Origin: Providencia sp. R33
GTDB taxonomy: Bacteria > Pseudomonadota > Gammaproteobacteria > Enterobacterales > Enterobacteriaceae
Length of the DNA stretch: 64,000 nt
Assembly (NCBI RefSeq): GCF_019343475.1
Contig: NZ_CP072453.1
Span: forward strand, 3,162,001-3,226,000
Direction of reading: 5' to 3'
Under the pieces are notes generated by a model. The model saw only the letters and a list, made by a program, of their open reading frames with translations. It was not told the origin of the DNA and made no database searches. Made by a program: the position numbers and the translations under genes. Shown here one piece after another: positions 9,443 to 17,386 of the stretch. Position 1 is the stretch's first letter. Each line of letters begins with the position of its first letter.

Positions 9443-10783
9443 TTATTTCGCTTGTACCGATGCTAGCGTTTCCACCTTTTCACTGTTACTCATACCGTTA
9501 GTGTTTACCCTTGAAGCGATAAGTGTGCCAATAACCAACAGACCGACACCAAACCATAATCCAGAGGTGGCTGTCCCCGTGTAATCTTCAAAGAACCCTA
9601 AAATAAATGGCCCCAAGAAACCACCAAACAGCCCCAAACAATTCAGTAATGCCAAACTTCCTGCCAGCATACTACCACTCATATAAGTCGGTGGGAGTGA
9701 GAAAATAATGGATTGCACCACAAAGAACATAAAGGCAGTTAAGCAAAAACCAATTAACCCAACTACCGGGCCACCTAGAGCTCCTATTACCAGACCGACA
9801 GCCATCACGGCATACCCTGAAACCAAGATACGGGATGAACGGCGTGGTGTGTTGGCTTTTCTTGCCACAAAAACACCGCCAATGGCTGCTGAAATCCAAG
9901 GAATTGCCGTTAATAAACCAATTTGAATTGGCGTTAATTTGCCGTATTCACCAATAATAGTCGGTAAGAAATAACTTAAGCCGTATACTGAGAATTGGTG
10001 AGTAAAATAAATCGCAACAATCATCATAAATGCTTTGTTTTTAAACGCTGCTTTTAATGAGAATTTGTTATTGCTGACGCTGATACTATTTTGGTCTTGC
10101 TCGTGTTTATATTTAATATAATTCCGATCGTCTTCATCTAACCATTTTGCGTCTTCGGGTTTATTCGGTAAAACAAACCAAACAACAAACGCAAGAATAA
10201 CCGCAGGTAAGCCTTCAATCACAAACATCCACTGCCAACCATGGAAGCCTAATAAGCCATCCATACTTAACAATAAACCACTTAATGGCGCACCAATGAT
10301 ATTGGCGAGACACACACCCAATAAAAATAACCCCGTCGCTTTAGCCCGTTCCTCTTGGCTAAACCAGTAGGTCATATACAGGATCACCCCAGGATATAAA
10401 CCCGCTTCTGCAGCGCCTAGTAATAAGCGCAACACATAAAAAGACGTTGGCCCTGTGACAAATGCCATTGCAGCCGATAAAAGCCCCCACGTGATCATGA
10501 TCCGCGTGATCCAAAAACGCGCACCCACTTTTTCCATGATCAAGTTACTTGGGATCTCAAGAATTGAATAGGTCAGGAAAAATAACCCCGCACCAATCCC
10601 GAATGCAGTTGCAGATAATCCGAGGTCAATCGACATGGCATGCTTCGCCATCCCAATATTGGTACGGTCAATAAAACTAATAATATAAGCCAAAATCAAT
10701 AGCGGCATCAGGTTGCGATATATCTTTGCGTTGGTCTTTTTACCCTGTGCCGCATAATCTAACTTTGCATTTGTAGAAAACAT
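9443..10783 (-). CDS. MFS organic-anion transporter (ACS/GudP-like family)
   Basis: Twelve-helix inner-membrane carrier of the anion:cation symporter family. Diagnostic segments are FIDRTNIGMAKHAM near the start of helix 1, the loop RLLLGAAEAGLYPGVILYMTYWF, and HGWQWMFVIEGLPAV. Its substrate is probably glycerate or a related hydroxy-acid, inferred only from the downstream glycerate kinase and CdaR-type regulator. An upstream ATG at 10798 lacks a ribosome site, whereas the ATG at 10783 (MFSTNAKLDY) has AGGAT at suitable spacing, so the shorter 446-residue form is preferred. It is the first gene of the operon, 33 bp before the kinase. A tartrate or hexuronate carrier is an alternative. Confidence 0.85.
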   Translation of the reverse strand: MFSTNAKLDYAAQGKKTNAKIYRNLMPLLILAYIISFIDRTNIGMAKHAMSIDLGLSATAFGIGAGLFFLTYSILEIPSNLIMEKVGARFWITRIMITWGLLSAAMAFVTGPTSFYVLRLLLGAAEAGLYPGVILYMTYWFSQEERAKATGLFLLGVCLANIIGAPLSGLLLSMDGLLGFHGWQWMFVIEGLPAVILAFVVWFVLPNKPEDAKWLDEDDRNYIKYKHEQDQNSISVSNNKFSLKAAFKNKAFMMIVAIYFTHQFSVYGLSYFLPTIIGEYGKLTPIQIGLLTAIPWISAAIGGVFVARKANTPRRSSRILVSGYAVMAVGLVIGALGGPVVGLIGFCLTAFMFFVVQSIIFSLPPTYMSGSMLAGSLALLNCLGLFGGFLGPFILGFFEDYTGTATSGLWFGVGLLVIGTLIASRVNTNGMSNSEKVETLASVQAK

Positions 10784-10863
10784 AGATAAGATCCTCATGT
10801 TGCAGTGAAACAGATTTGGTGCTTCATAGCGTTACCAATACCTGTTGTTATTACCTCAGCAAC

Positions 10864-10890
10864 AGCCCGACGCCCCACGTCGGGCTTTTT
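10864..10890 (+). terminator. GC-rich hairpin with a T-run on the plus strand
   Basis: A perfect 9-bp stem AGCCCGACG / CGTCGGGCT with loop CCCCA is followed by TTTT on the plus strand. It lies 15 bp downstream of the thiolase stop, where a minus-strand terminator is expected. On that strand, however, the T-run comes before the hairpin rather than after it. It may act bidirectionally or belong to the leader of the MFS operon. Confidence 0.55.
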
Positions 10891-10904
10891 GCTTGCAGTA
10901 TTTC

Positions 10905-12089
10905 TTATTCTCTTTCGAACAACATTGATATCCCTTGACCACCACCGATACACATCGTCACTAACCCTGTAGCAACCTGACGGCGTTCCATTTCATACAT
11001 TAATTTAACCGGTAAAATTGCCCCACTCGCCCCAACTGGGTGACCTAAAGCAATCGCCCCGCCATTCACATTGACCCGTGAACTATCTAATGACAAATCA
11101 TTCATAACAGCTATCGCTTGAGCAGCAAAAGCTTCATTTAACTCAATCAGATCAATGTCTTTGACATCCATCTTTAGTTTTTCCATCAAGCGGCGTGTCG
11201 CAGGGGCGGGACCAAACCCCATAATGGCAGCTTCACAACCCGCTACCGCCCAATCCACCACTTTCATGCGTGGTTTCAAACCGCGTTTTTCGGCCTCTTC
11301 GCGGCGCATCATCACCAATGCCGCGGCACCATCATTGATCCCTGAAGAGTTAGCCGCAGTAATCACACCATCGGCTTTAAATGCCGGGCGTAATTTTGCC
11401 AGTTTTTCTCTTGGGGTATCCCGAGGGTGTTCATCCGTATCAAAAATACGCGTCCCTTTGCGCCCTTCTTGAATTTCCATCGGCAGAATTTCATCTTTAA
11501 AATAGCCAGCTTCGATAGCTTTCAATGCTTTTTGCTGGCTATCCCATGCAAAGTCATCCATTTCTTCGCGAGAAATATTAAATTGCTCCGCGACATTTTC
11601 CGCCGTCATCCCGTTGTGATACGGGCCTTCTGGCCAAGTTAAAATCGACGTCAAACCATCTTCTAAAACATCATTACCCATACGGTAGCCATAACGCGCT
11701 TTACGTAAGTAGTACGGCAGCATGGTCATATTTTCTGTTCCGCATGCCACGACGACATCTGACTGACCTGTTTGCAGCAACATCATGCCATCTGCCAGCG
11801 CTTGCAACCCCGATCCACACTGACGGTTAACGGAGTAAGCCGTTGTTTCTTTTGGTAAACCTGCACGTAATTGACAGATCCGTGCAATAAAACCGCTTTC
11901 TGCGATTTGCCCCACGTTTCCGACGATCACTTCGTCCACATCTTCTGGCGCGATCCCTGCACGTTTTACGGCTTCGCGGATCACTTCAGCCCCTAAATCG
12001 TGTTGGTGCGTATTCGCAAAACTGCCACCCATGGTACCAATCGCCGTTCTTACACCGCTAACAATCACAATATCATTTGCGTTTTTCAT
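10905..12089 (-). CDS. Acetyl-CoA C-acetyltransferase (thiolase)
   Basis: Thiolase II that condenses two acetyl-CoA or, in the degradative direction, cleaves acetoacetyl-CoA or another 3-ketoacyl-CoA. Length is 394 residues, typical of AtoB/PhaA. All catalytic residues are visible: Cys91 in VNRQCGSGLQA, His350 in GGAIALGHPVGASGA and Cys380 in CIGGGQGI, plus the NEAFAAQ loop. A GGAG site precedes ATG. It follows the short-chain reductase by 9 bp and forms a cluster with a CoA-transferase and an AMP-ligase, pointing to catabolism of a short organic acid via a 3-ketoacyl-CoA. AtoB and PhaA cannot be separated from sequence alone. Confidence 0.93.
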   Translation of the reverse strand: MKNANDIVIVSGVRTAIGTMGGSFANTHQHDLGAEVIREAVKRAGIAPEDVDEVIVGNVGQIAESGFIARICQLRAGLPKETTAYSVNRQCGSGLQALADGMMLLQTGQSDVVVACGTENMTMLPYYLRKARYGYRMGNDVLEDGLTSILTWPEGPYHNGMTAENVAEQFNISREEMDDFAWDSQQKALKAIEAGYFKDEILPMEIQEGRKGTRIFDTDEHPRDTPREKLAKLRPAFKADGVITAANSSGINDGAAALVMMRREEAEKRGLKPRMKVVDWAVAGCEAAIMGFGPAPATRRLMEKLKMDVKDIDLIELNEAFAAQAIAVMNDLSLDSSRVNVNGGAIALGHPVGASGAILPVKLMYEMERRQVATGLVTMCIGGGQGISMLFERE

Positions 12090-12098
12090 TCTGTTCTC

Positions 12099-12836
12099 CT
12101 ACAGCACCATGCCGCCGCCAACGTTAATCACTTCACCATTGATATAGCGCGCTTTATCTGACGCCAAAAACGCCACACATTGCCCAACATCTCGTGGGTC
12201 ACCTGCAAAACCTGCTGGGATTTTGCTGATCATGATGTCCCACACTTTTTCAGGCACACCACGGGTCATATCAGTATCAATAAACCCAGGGCAGATAGCA
12301 TTGACGGTGACGCCTTTACGCGCCAATTCGCGGCAAGCCGTTTTCGTTAAGCCAATAACCCCTGCTTTTGAGGCCGCATAGTTAGCTTGCCCCACATTTC
12401 CTAACCAGCTCGCTGAAGAGATATTCACAATACGGCCGCTGCCTTGCTCGCGCATCAGTTTGGCTGCCTCTTGCATGCAGTTAAACGTACCTTTCAAGTT
12501 AATGTCGATAACCTTATCCCAATCGTCATCGCTTAACTTATGCAGCATGCCATCGCGGTTGATCCCTGCATTATTCACAATCACATCAATGCCGCCAAAG
12601 TGTTCTTTGGCTTGGGAAAACAGCGAGTTGACTTGTTCGCGTTTGGAAATATCACACGGGATAAACACGGCTTCAAAACCTTGCTCCTGTAACTGTTTTG
12701 CGCTTTCTTCGCCAGAGGACATGGCGAGGTCAGAAATCACGACTTTGGCGCCTTCTTCTGCCAGCACCTGTGCGATAGCAAAACCAATACCTCTTGCAGA
12801 ACCTGTGACGATGGCAACTTTGTCTTTGACTAACAT
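12099..12836 (-). CDS. Short-chain dehydrogenase, 3-oxoacyl-CoA/ACP reductase-like
   Basis: NAD(P)-dependent oxidoreductase of 245 residues in the FabG/PhaB group. The nucleotide-binding motif TGSARGIGFAIA is at residues 11-22, NNAG is in the central strand, and the catalytic Ser-Tyr-Lys set lies in NISSASWLGNVGQANYAASKAG. The C-terminus YINGEVINVGGGMVL is typical of FabG. It starts at ATG after AAGGA, 26 bp downstream of the CoA-transferase gene, and precedes the thiolase by 9 bp. In this company it most likely oxidises a 3-hydroxyacyl-CoA to the 3-ketoacyl-CoA cut by the thiolase. Housekeeping FabG is less likely because no other fatty-acid synthesis gene is nearby. Confidence 0.85.
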   Translation of the reverse strand: MLVKDKVAIVTGSARGIGFAIAQVLAEEGAKVVISDLAMSSGEESAKQLQEQGFEAVFIPCDISKREQVNSLFSQAKEHFGGIDVIVNNAGINRDGMLHKLSDDDWDKVIDINLKGTFNCMQEAAKLMREQGSGRIVNISSASWLGNVGQANYAASKAGVIGLTKTACRELARKGVTVNAICPGFIDTDMTRGVPEKVWDIMISKIPAGFAGDPRDVGQCVAFLASDKARYINGEVINVGGGMVL

Positions 12837-12862
12837 AAATAAATCCTTCTTTAATATTGAAA

Positions 12863-14431
12863 CTATAAATACGAAACCAGACCAAAAGGGGCTTCTTCAA
12901 ATAATGAAGACGACATCACTTTCAAATCAGGGGAGATTTCTGGCACGAAATCCATATGGGCAAGAATGTCACGCTCAAGGTCAATACCCGGGGCGATTTC
13001 AACTAATACAGGCACTTTTCCACCCAAAGTAAATACCGCGCGCTCCGTAACAAAATGCATGGTTTGGTTAATCTGGCGTGCCACATCTGCGTTCCAAGAA
13101 ACCTGCCTAACGCTATCCACCAACTTACGAATATCCCCTTCACGAATAATCTTTAACTGCCCATTTTCACAGCGAATATCTAACCCTTTGGCAGTAAATG
13201 TTGAGCAAAAAACCACGTGACGCGCATTTTGTGTGATATCAATAAACCCACCTGCTCCTGGGCAGATATTGCCAAGCAAAGTGGCATTCACATGACCGCT
13301 GGCATCCATTTCTCCCGCGCCCATATAGGTGATATCTACCCCCGCCCCGTTGTAGTACAGCATTTGGTCTTGGTGGCTGATCATTGCGGACAGGTTGCGC
13401 CCAATACCAAAATCAATACCACCCGCTTGCACACCACCCCAAATGCCAGATTCCACAGTGATATCAACGCGTTTGGTGGCTTCTTCTTCTTGAATAATTG
13501 AACCGATGACATCATTCGGGATCCCTGTCCCTAAATTAATCACACAGTTTTCAGTGAGGTAACGGCAAGCGATACGCCCGATCAACTTGCGAATATCGAG
13601 AGGTAATGGTGTGGCTTGCTGTACAGGCGTGCGGATGTCACCGCACAGTGTTGGGTCAAAGAACCAACTTGAAGACTGGCGGTGGTCTTCTTCTGGGTTA
13701 TCACAAATCACAATGTGGTCAATAAAACTGGCAGGAACAGTAACCCGCTTCGGGTGCAAAGTGCCTTCTTCCACGCAATACTTCACCTGAGCAATAACTT
13801 TTCCACCAAAGCGTTTTGCCGCTAAAACCGCATGCAACACTTCCAACGACATCGCTTCTTCATCGGTGGTCAAATTACCTTTACTGTCTGCGTGCGTTCC
13901 ACGGATTACCACTACATCCAGTGGAATTTCGGGGTACCACAGCCAATCTTCCCCTTTGAAATTTACTTTTTCGACTAACGGTGGCAGCACTAGCGTTTTC
14001 GCATTCATTCGGCCGCCTTCTAGGTCAGGGTCAATAAATGTCCCTAAACCCACTTTGGATAAACGACCGGGAAGGCCCGCTGCCATCGCACCATATAAAT
14101 GCACCATTTGCCCTTGCGGTAAGCAGTAAGCCTCTACTTCATTGTCGTTGATCATCTGCATCCAGCGCGGTGCTAGCCCCCAGTGAGAGCCAATAATGCG
14201 CTTCACCATACCTTGGTGAGCAAAATGTTGATTACCGCGAATACGGTTACATTGCCCCGCAGCATGCACTAACGTTAATTGTGTCGGTGAGCCTTCAGAT
14301 AAAAAACGCTGTTCAATGGCAGACAAAATAGATTCTGCTGCGCTGGTTAATGTCATTCCCACAGTACAAATCGTATCGCCATCATTAATTAATTCAGCGG
14401 CTTCTTGTTTAGAGATAAACTTATTATTCAT
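12863..14431 (-). CDS. Acetate/3-ketoacid CoA-transferase, fused alpha-beta (YdiF-like)
   Basis: Family I CoA-transferase of 522 residues with both halves in one chain, like E. coli YdiF. It moves CoA between acyl-CoA and free carboxylic acids through a covalent glutamyl-CoA intermediate. The catalytic glutamate is Glu327 in DITVESGIWGGVQAGG, and the oxyanion/CoA region INLGTGIPNDV precedes it. The N-terminal half carries TICTVGMTLTSAAE. It is the second gene of a minus-strand cluster, 67 bp after the AMP-ligase and 26 bp before the reductase. Its natural substrate cannot be told from sequence; acetoacetate, a hydroxy-acid or a branched short-chain acid are possible. Confidence 0.9.
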   Translation of the reverse strand: MNNKFISKQEAAELINDGDTICTVGMTLTSAAESILSAIEQRFLSEGSPTQLTLVHAAGQCNRIRGNQHFAHQGMVKRIIGSHWGLAPRWMQMINDNEVEAYCLPQGQMVHLYGAMAAGLPGRLSKVGLGTFIDPDLEGGRMNAKTLVLPPLVEKVNFKGEDWLWYPEIPLDVVVIRGTHADSKGNLTTDEEAMSLEVLHAVLAAKRFGGKVIAQVKYCVEEGTLHPKRVTVPASFIDHIVICDNPEEDHRQSSSWFFDPTLCGDIRTPVQQATPLPLDIRKLIGRIACRYLTENCVINLGTGIPNDVIGSIIQEEEATKRVDITVESGIWGGVQAGGIDFGIGRNLSAMISHQDQMLYYNGAGVDITYMGAGEMDASGHVNATLLGNICPGAGGFIDITQNARHVVFCSTFTAKGLDIRCENGQLKIIREGDIRKLVDSVRQVSWNADVARQINQTMHFVTERAVFTLGGKVPVLVEIAPGIDLERDILAHMDFVPEISPDLKVMSSSLFEEAPFGLVSYL

Positions 14432-14498
14432 GATAAAACCTACCTAAAGGCTAATTTTTCATAGCCCTTTATTTGATGAATTAAAAACGAATTAGCTG

Positions 14499-16016
14499 TT
14501 AGCTATTTAAAGAGTAATATCGTTGTTTTAAATCTTTCTTACTTATTTTCCCATTCCATGTTCTTGGAAAGTTACGGGTGAACATAATTTTCACAGGAAC
14601 TTTATAATTCGGAATACGTTCTTTTAGCCATTCCATAATTTCTTTACTGGTTAAGCAAACTTGGCTTTCTGGAATAATAAACGCGATAGGCTCTTCACCA
14701 TAAATCGGGCTTTCGATTGGGATCACAGCAACTTCATTCACACCAGGGTAATTAGAAATCAAATCTTCCACTTCAATGGAATAGATTTTTTCACCGCCTC
14801 GGTTAATCATATCTTTAATTCTGTCTTGAATATAAAGAAAGCCATCGTCATCCAGGTAACCGATATCCCCAGTAAAAAACCATCCATCCTGAAATGAGGT
14901 GGTATTTGCAGGGCTATCAGGCCAATAACGTTGGATCACAACATCCCCTTTAACCCAGATGTTCCCCGTTTTATTGGCTGATTTCTCTTCACCTTTTTCG
15001 CTTCTAATCGATACTTTTAGCCCCGGAACTGGCGTCCCTGAACTGGCTTTTTTGGGGCTATTTCGGATATCGTCTAAATATACCGTTGCAGGGGATGACG
15101 TTTCTGTTAAACCATATATCGAATGAATTGATGTTTTCGAAAAAATATATGAAAGCTCTTTAATAGTCCCTTCATTTAAATGCCCAGCACCGCATGCAAT
15201 CATTTTTAATGAATTAAATCTCTCTAAATTAATACTCTTATTTTCTTTTATTTTTTGAATTAATAAAATAAAGACTGTTGGTGAACCATGTAAAAAGGTA
15301 ATTTTTTCTTTTGCAATAATTGAAATCATCTCTTTAGCATTAAACTTTTTATGCAGGAAAATCGTTCCACCAATGTGAATAAATAAGGCTAAAATCGCAG
15401 ACAGCCCAGTAATATGGTAAATCGGAACCGCTAATATTGTTTTATCATTTTCAGTCAGTTTTAACGTTTGTTGGTAAGCGCTAATGGCTGACAATATATT
15501 TTTATGCGTAATGACCGCACCTTTTGGTGCGCCCGTTGTGCCTGAGGTGAAAATAATTACGGCTGGGTCTTCTTCACTCACCTGATTAACAAACGTCATT
15601 TCGTCTGCCAGCGTTAATGTTTTCCACTGAGAAAGGCTAATCCCCTTCGCACTTAATGCTCCCAACCACGGCTGGTAGCTATCATCCCAAAAAATAGCAT
15701 CGGCATTAATACGTGAAAGGTGCTCTTTGCCCTCAAACTCCTTCATTTTGGTGCTCAACGGAATAACCTGAATGCCCAGTCCCACCGCCGCATAAAATAG
15801 CTGGCAAAACTCAATGGTATTTCCCCACCCCAAAATAATACGGTCGCCCTTTTGTAATTGCAGGGTCGATGTTAGCCAAAACATCGTTTGGTTGACCTTC
15901 ACCAATAACTGGCGATAACTCCAATTTTGCTCTTCAAAAACAATGGCTACAGCATCAGGCTGTGTATTTGCCCTGTTTAGTAGGCTTTGATAAATATTTG
16001 AATTTGACGCAAGCAT
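14499..16016 (-). CDS. AMP-dependent acyl-CoA synthetase/ligase
   Basis: ANL-superfamily enzyme that adenylates a carboxylic acid and transfers it to CoA. The P-loop-like motif IIFTSGTTGAPKGAVITHKN is clear, followed by IYGLTETSSPATV, GWFFTGDIGYLDDDGFLYIQDR and, at the C-terminus, the catalytic Lys in RTWNGKISKKDL. A GTG at 16022 lies only 1 nt after GGAG; the ATG at 16016 is 7 nt after it and is chosen, giving 505 residues. It is the promoter-proximal gene of the acyl-CoA cluster. The closest general group is fatty-acid/carnitine-type CoA ligases; substrate unknown. Stretches within it are visibly more AT-rich than the neighbouring enzyme genes. Confidence 0.88.
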   Translation of the reverse strand: MLASNSNIYQSLLNRANTQPDAVAIVFEEQNWSYRQLLVKVNQTMFWLTSTLQLQKGDRIILGWGNTIEFCQLFYAAVGLGIQVIPLSTKMKEFEGKEHLSRINADAIFWDDSYQPWLGALSAKGISLSQWKTLTLADEMTFVNQVSEEDPAVIIFTSGTTGAPKGAVITHKNILSAISAYQQTLKLTENDKTILAVPIYHITGLSAILALFIHIGGTIFLHKKFNAKEMISIIAKEKITFLHGSPTVFILLIQKIKENKSINLERFNSLKMIACGAGHLNEGTIKELSYIFSKTSIHSIYGLTETSSPATVYLDDIRNSPKKASSGTPVPGLKVSIRSEKGEEKSANKTGNIWVKGDVVIQRYWPDSPANTTSFQDGWFFTGDIGYLDDDGFLYIQDRIKDMINRGGEKIYSIEVEDLISNYPGVNEVAVIPIESPIYGEEPIAFIIPESQVCLTSKEIMEWLKERIPNYKVPVKIMFTRNFPRTWNGKISKKDLKQRYYSLNS

Positions 16017-16501
16017 GGGCACACTCCAACCAACGGGTATCTCTTATTGGTATTCAATGTATAAAATGCACCTTATGAAATTAGTGCCAATGTTCACATA
16101 TTGTTCACATCCTTTTTTGAATTGGGTTAGTTATTTGCATAATCTATTTGTTAAATATTTTTTGCTTAAGTGTCGTATAAACGTGCCATTTTGATTTCAA
16201 CGATAAATATTTACCTTTAGTTACCAACTTAATGTTTAAGATATAAATACCTAAGGGCAATTCTTTAATTAATGATTGTGCGTATTAACAATCCTTCCAC
16301 AGCCTCTCCAATCAGATTTTATGCAAAGAGAAAGACTCACTCTATTTAAGTGGTATATTTCATCCACTCTGTGCTGTTCGATCCCTGAACACAGCAAAAA
16401 CCGATAAAAAAGGTGGCGAATTGATGGCAGATTGCTACAGTGGAAGCGTTAATAATGGGATTATTGAAGCAAATCCTTTGACACGATTAAGGAGATAATC
16501 A
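16017..16501. other. Divergent intergenic region, acyl-CoA cluster / yghU
   Basis: About 485 bp without a supported gene. It holds the outward-facing promoters of the acyl-CoA cluster (minus) and yghU (plus). An AAGGAG ribosome site for yghU is at its right end. No operator or confident sigma-70 promoter was recognised by eye. Confidence 0.6.
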
Positions 16502-17341
16502 ATGGCAGATACACCGTATATTCCACCCAAAGTATGGCAATGGCAGCAAGGTAATGGCGGCAAGTTTGCCAATATTAACCGCCCCGTTTCTGGTGCTACG
16601 CACGAAAAGGAGCTCCCGATTGGCAAACACCCACTACAGCTTTATTCACTCGGCACGCCTAATGGCCAAAAAGTGACGATTATGCTTGAGGAGCTGTTAG
16701 CGCTGGGCATTCAAGAAGCGGAGTATGATGCTTGGTTGATTAATATTGGCGAAGGTGACCAGTTTGGGTCTGGCTTTGTGGATATCAACCCGAATTCAAA
16801 AATCCCGGCATTGGTTGATAGAAGCGGTAAAGACCCCATTCGTATATTCGAGTCAGGTTCGATTCTCACTTATTTAGCAGAAAAATTTTCTGTCTTTTTA
16901 CCGACGACTCAACCTGAACGCGCCGAAACATTATCGTGGTTATTTTGGCAGATGGGCTCAGCTCCCTTTGCGGGAGGCGGCTTCGGGCATTTTTACGCCT
17001 ACGCCCCTGAAAAATATGAATACCCAATCAATCGGTTTGCCATGGAAACTAAGCGCCAACTTGATGTGTTAGACAAACGCTTAGCAGATAATAAATACGT
17101 GGCAGGTGATAATTACACCATCGCCGATATGGCCATTTGGCCGTGGTATGGTGCTTTAGTCAAAGGCTGGCTGTATGACGCCGCCGAGTTTTTATCGGTA
17201 CATGAGTACAAAAATGTCATTCGCTGGGCAGATGAAGTGTATGCACGCCCTGCGGTACAACGCGGCCGCCGCGTCAATCGCTTACAAGGCGACCCCGCAC
17301 AGCAAGTGCGCGAGCGCCACGACGCGAGTGATATAAGCTAG
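16502..17341 (+). CDS. yghU: Glutathione S-transferase-like disulfide-bond oxidoreductase YghU
   Basis: Nu-class glutathione transferase family protein, 279 residues, cytosolic; the E. coli homologue binds two glutathiones and shows disulfide-bond reductase and organic-hydroperoxide activity. The recognition run is ANINRPVSGATHEKELP-(IGKHPLQLYSLGTPNGQKVT), nearly identical to E. coli YghU. An N-terminal thioredoxin fold has NPNSKIPALVD and FESGSILTYLAEKF; the C-terminal helical domain has YTIADMAIWPW. A strong AAGGAG precedes ATG. It is a single-gene unit followed by a 10-bp-stem hairpin, and is convergent with the ABC importer operon. Confidence 0.94.
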   Translation: MADTPYIPPKVWQWQQGNGGKFANINRPVSGATHEKELPIGKHPLQLYSLGTPNGQKVTIMLEELLALGIQEAEYDAWLINIGEGDQFGSGFVDINPNSKIPALVDRSGKDPIRIFESGSILTYLAEKFSVFLPTTQPERAETLSWLFWQMGSAPFAGGGFGHFYAYAPEKYEYPINRFAMETKRQLDVLDKRLADNKYVAGDNYTIADMAIWPWYGALVKGWLYDAAEFLSVHEYKNVIRWADEVYARPAVQRGRRVNRLQGDPAQQVRERHDASDIS

Positions 17342-17350
17342 TCGATATCA

Positions 17351-17380
17351 TCAAGGTGGCGTATTGCCACCTTGAGTTCT
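17351..17380 (+). terminator. Hairpin between yghU and the ABC permease gene
   Basis: A perfect 10-bp stem TCAAGGTGGC / GCCACCTTGA with loop GTATT lies 9 bp after the yghU stop and is followed by GTTCTT. It probably serves both convergent genes, though the T-run is weak. Confidence 0.65.
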
Positions 17381-17386
17381 TCCACA

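Noticed and set aside
12460..13032. A 190-codon plus-strand frame
   Set aside because: Antisense to the reductase and CoA-transferase genes; low-complexity translation and no recognisable domain.
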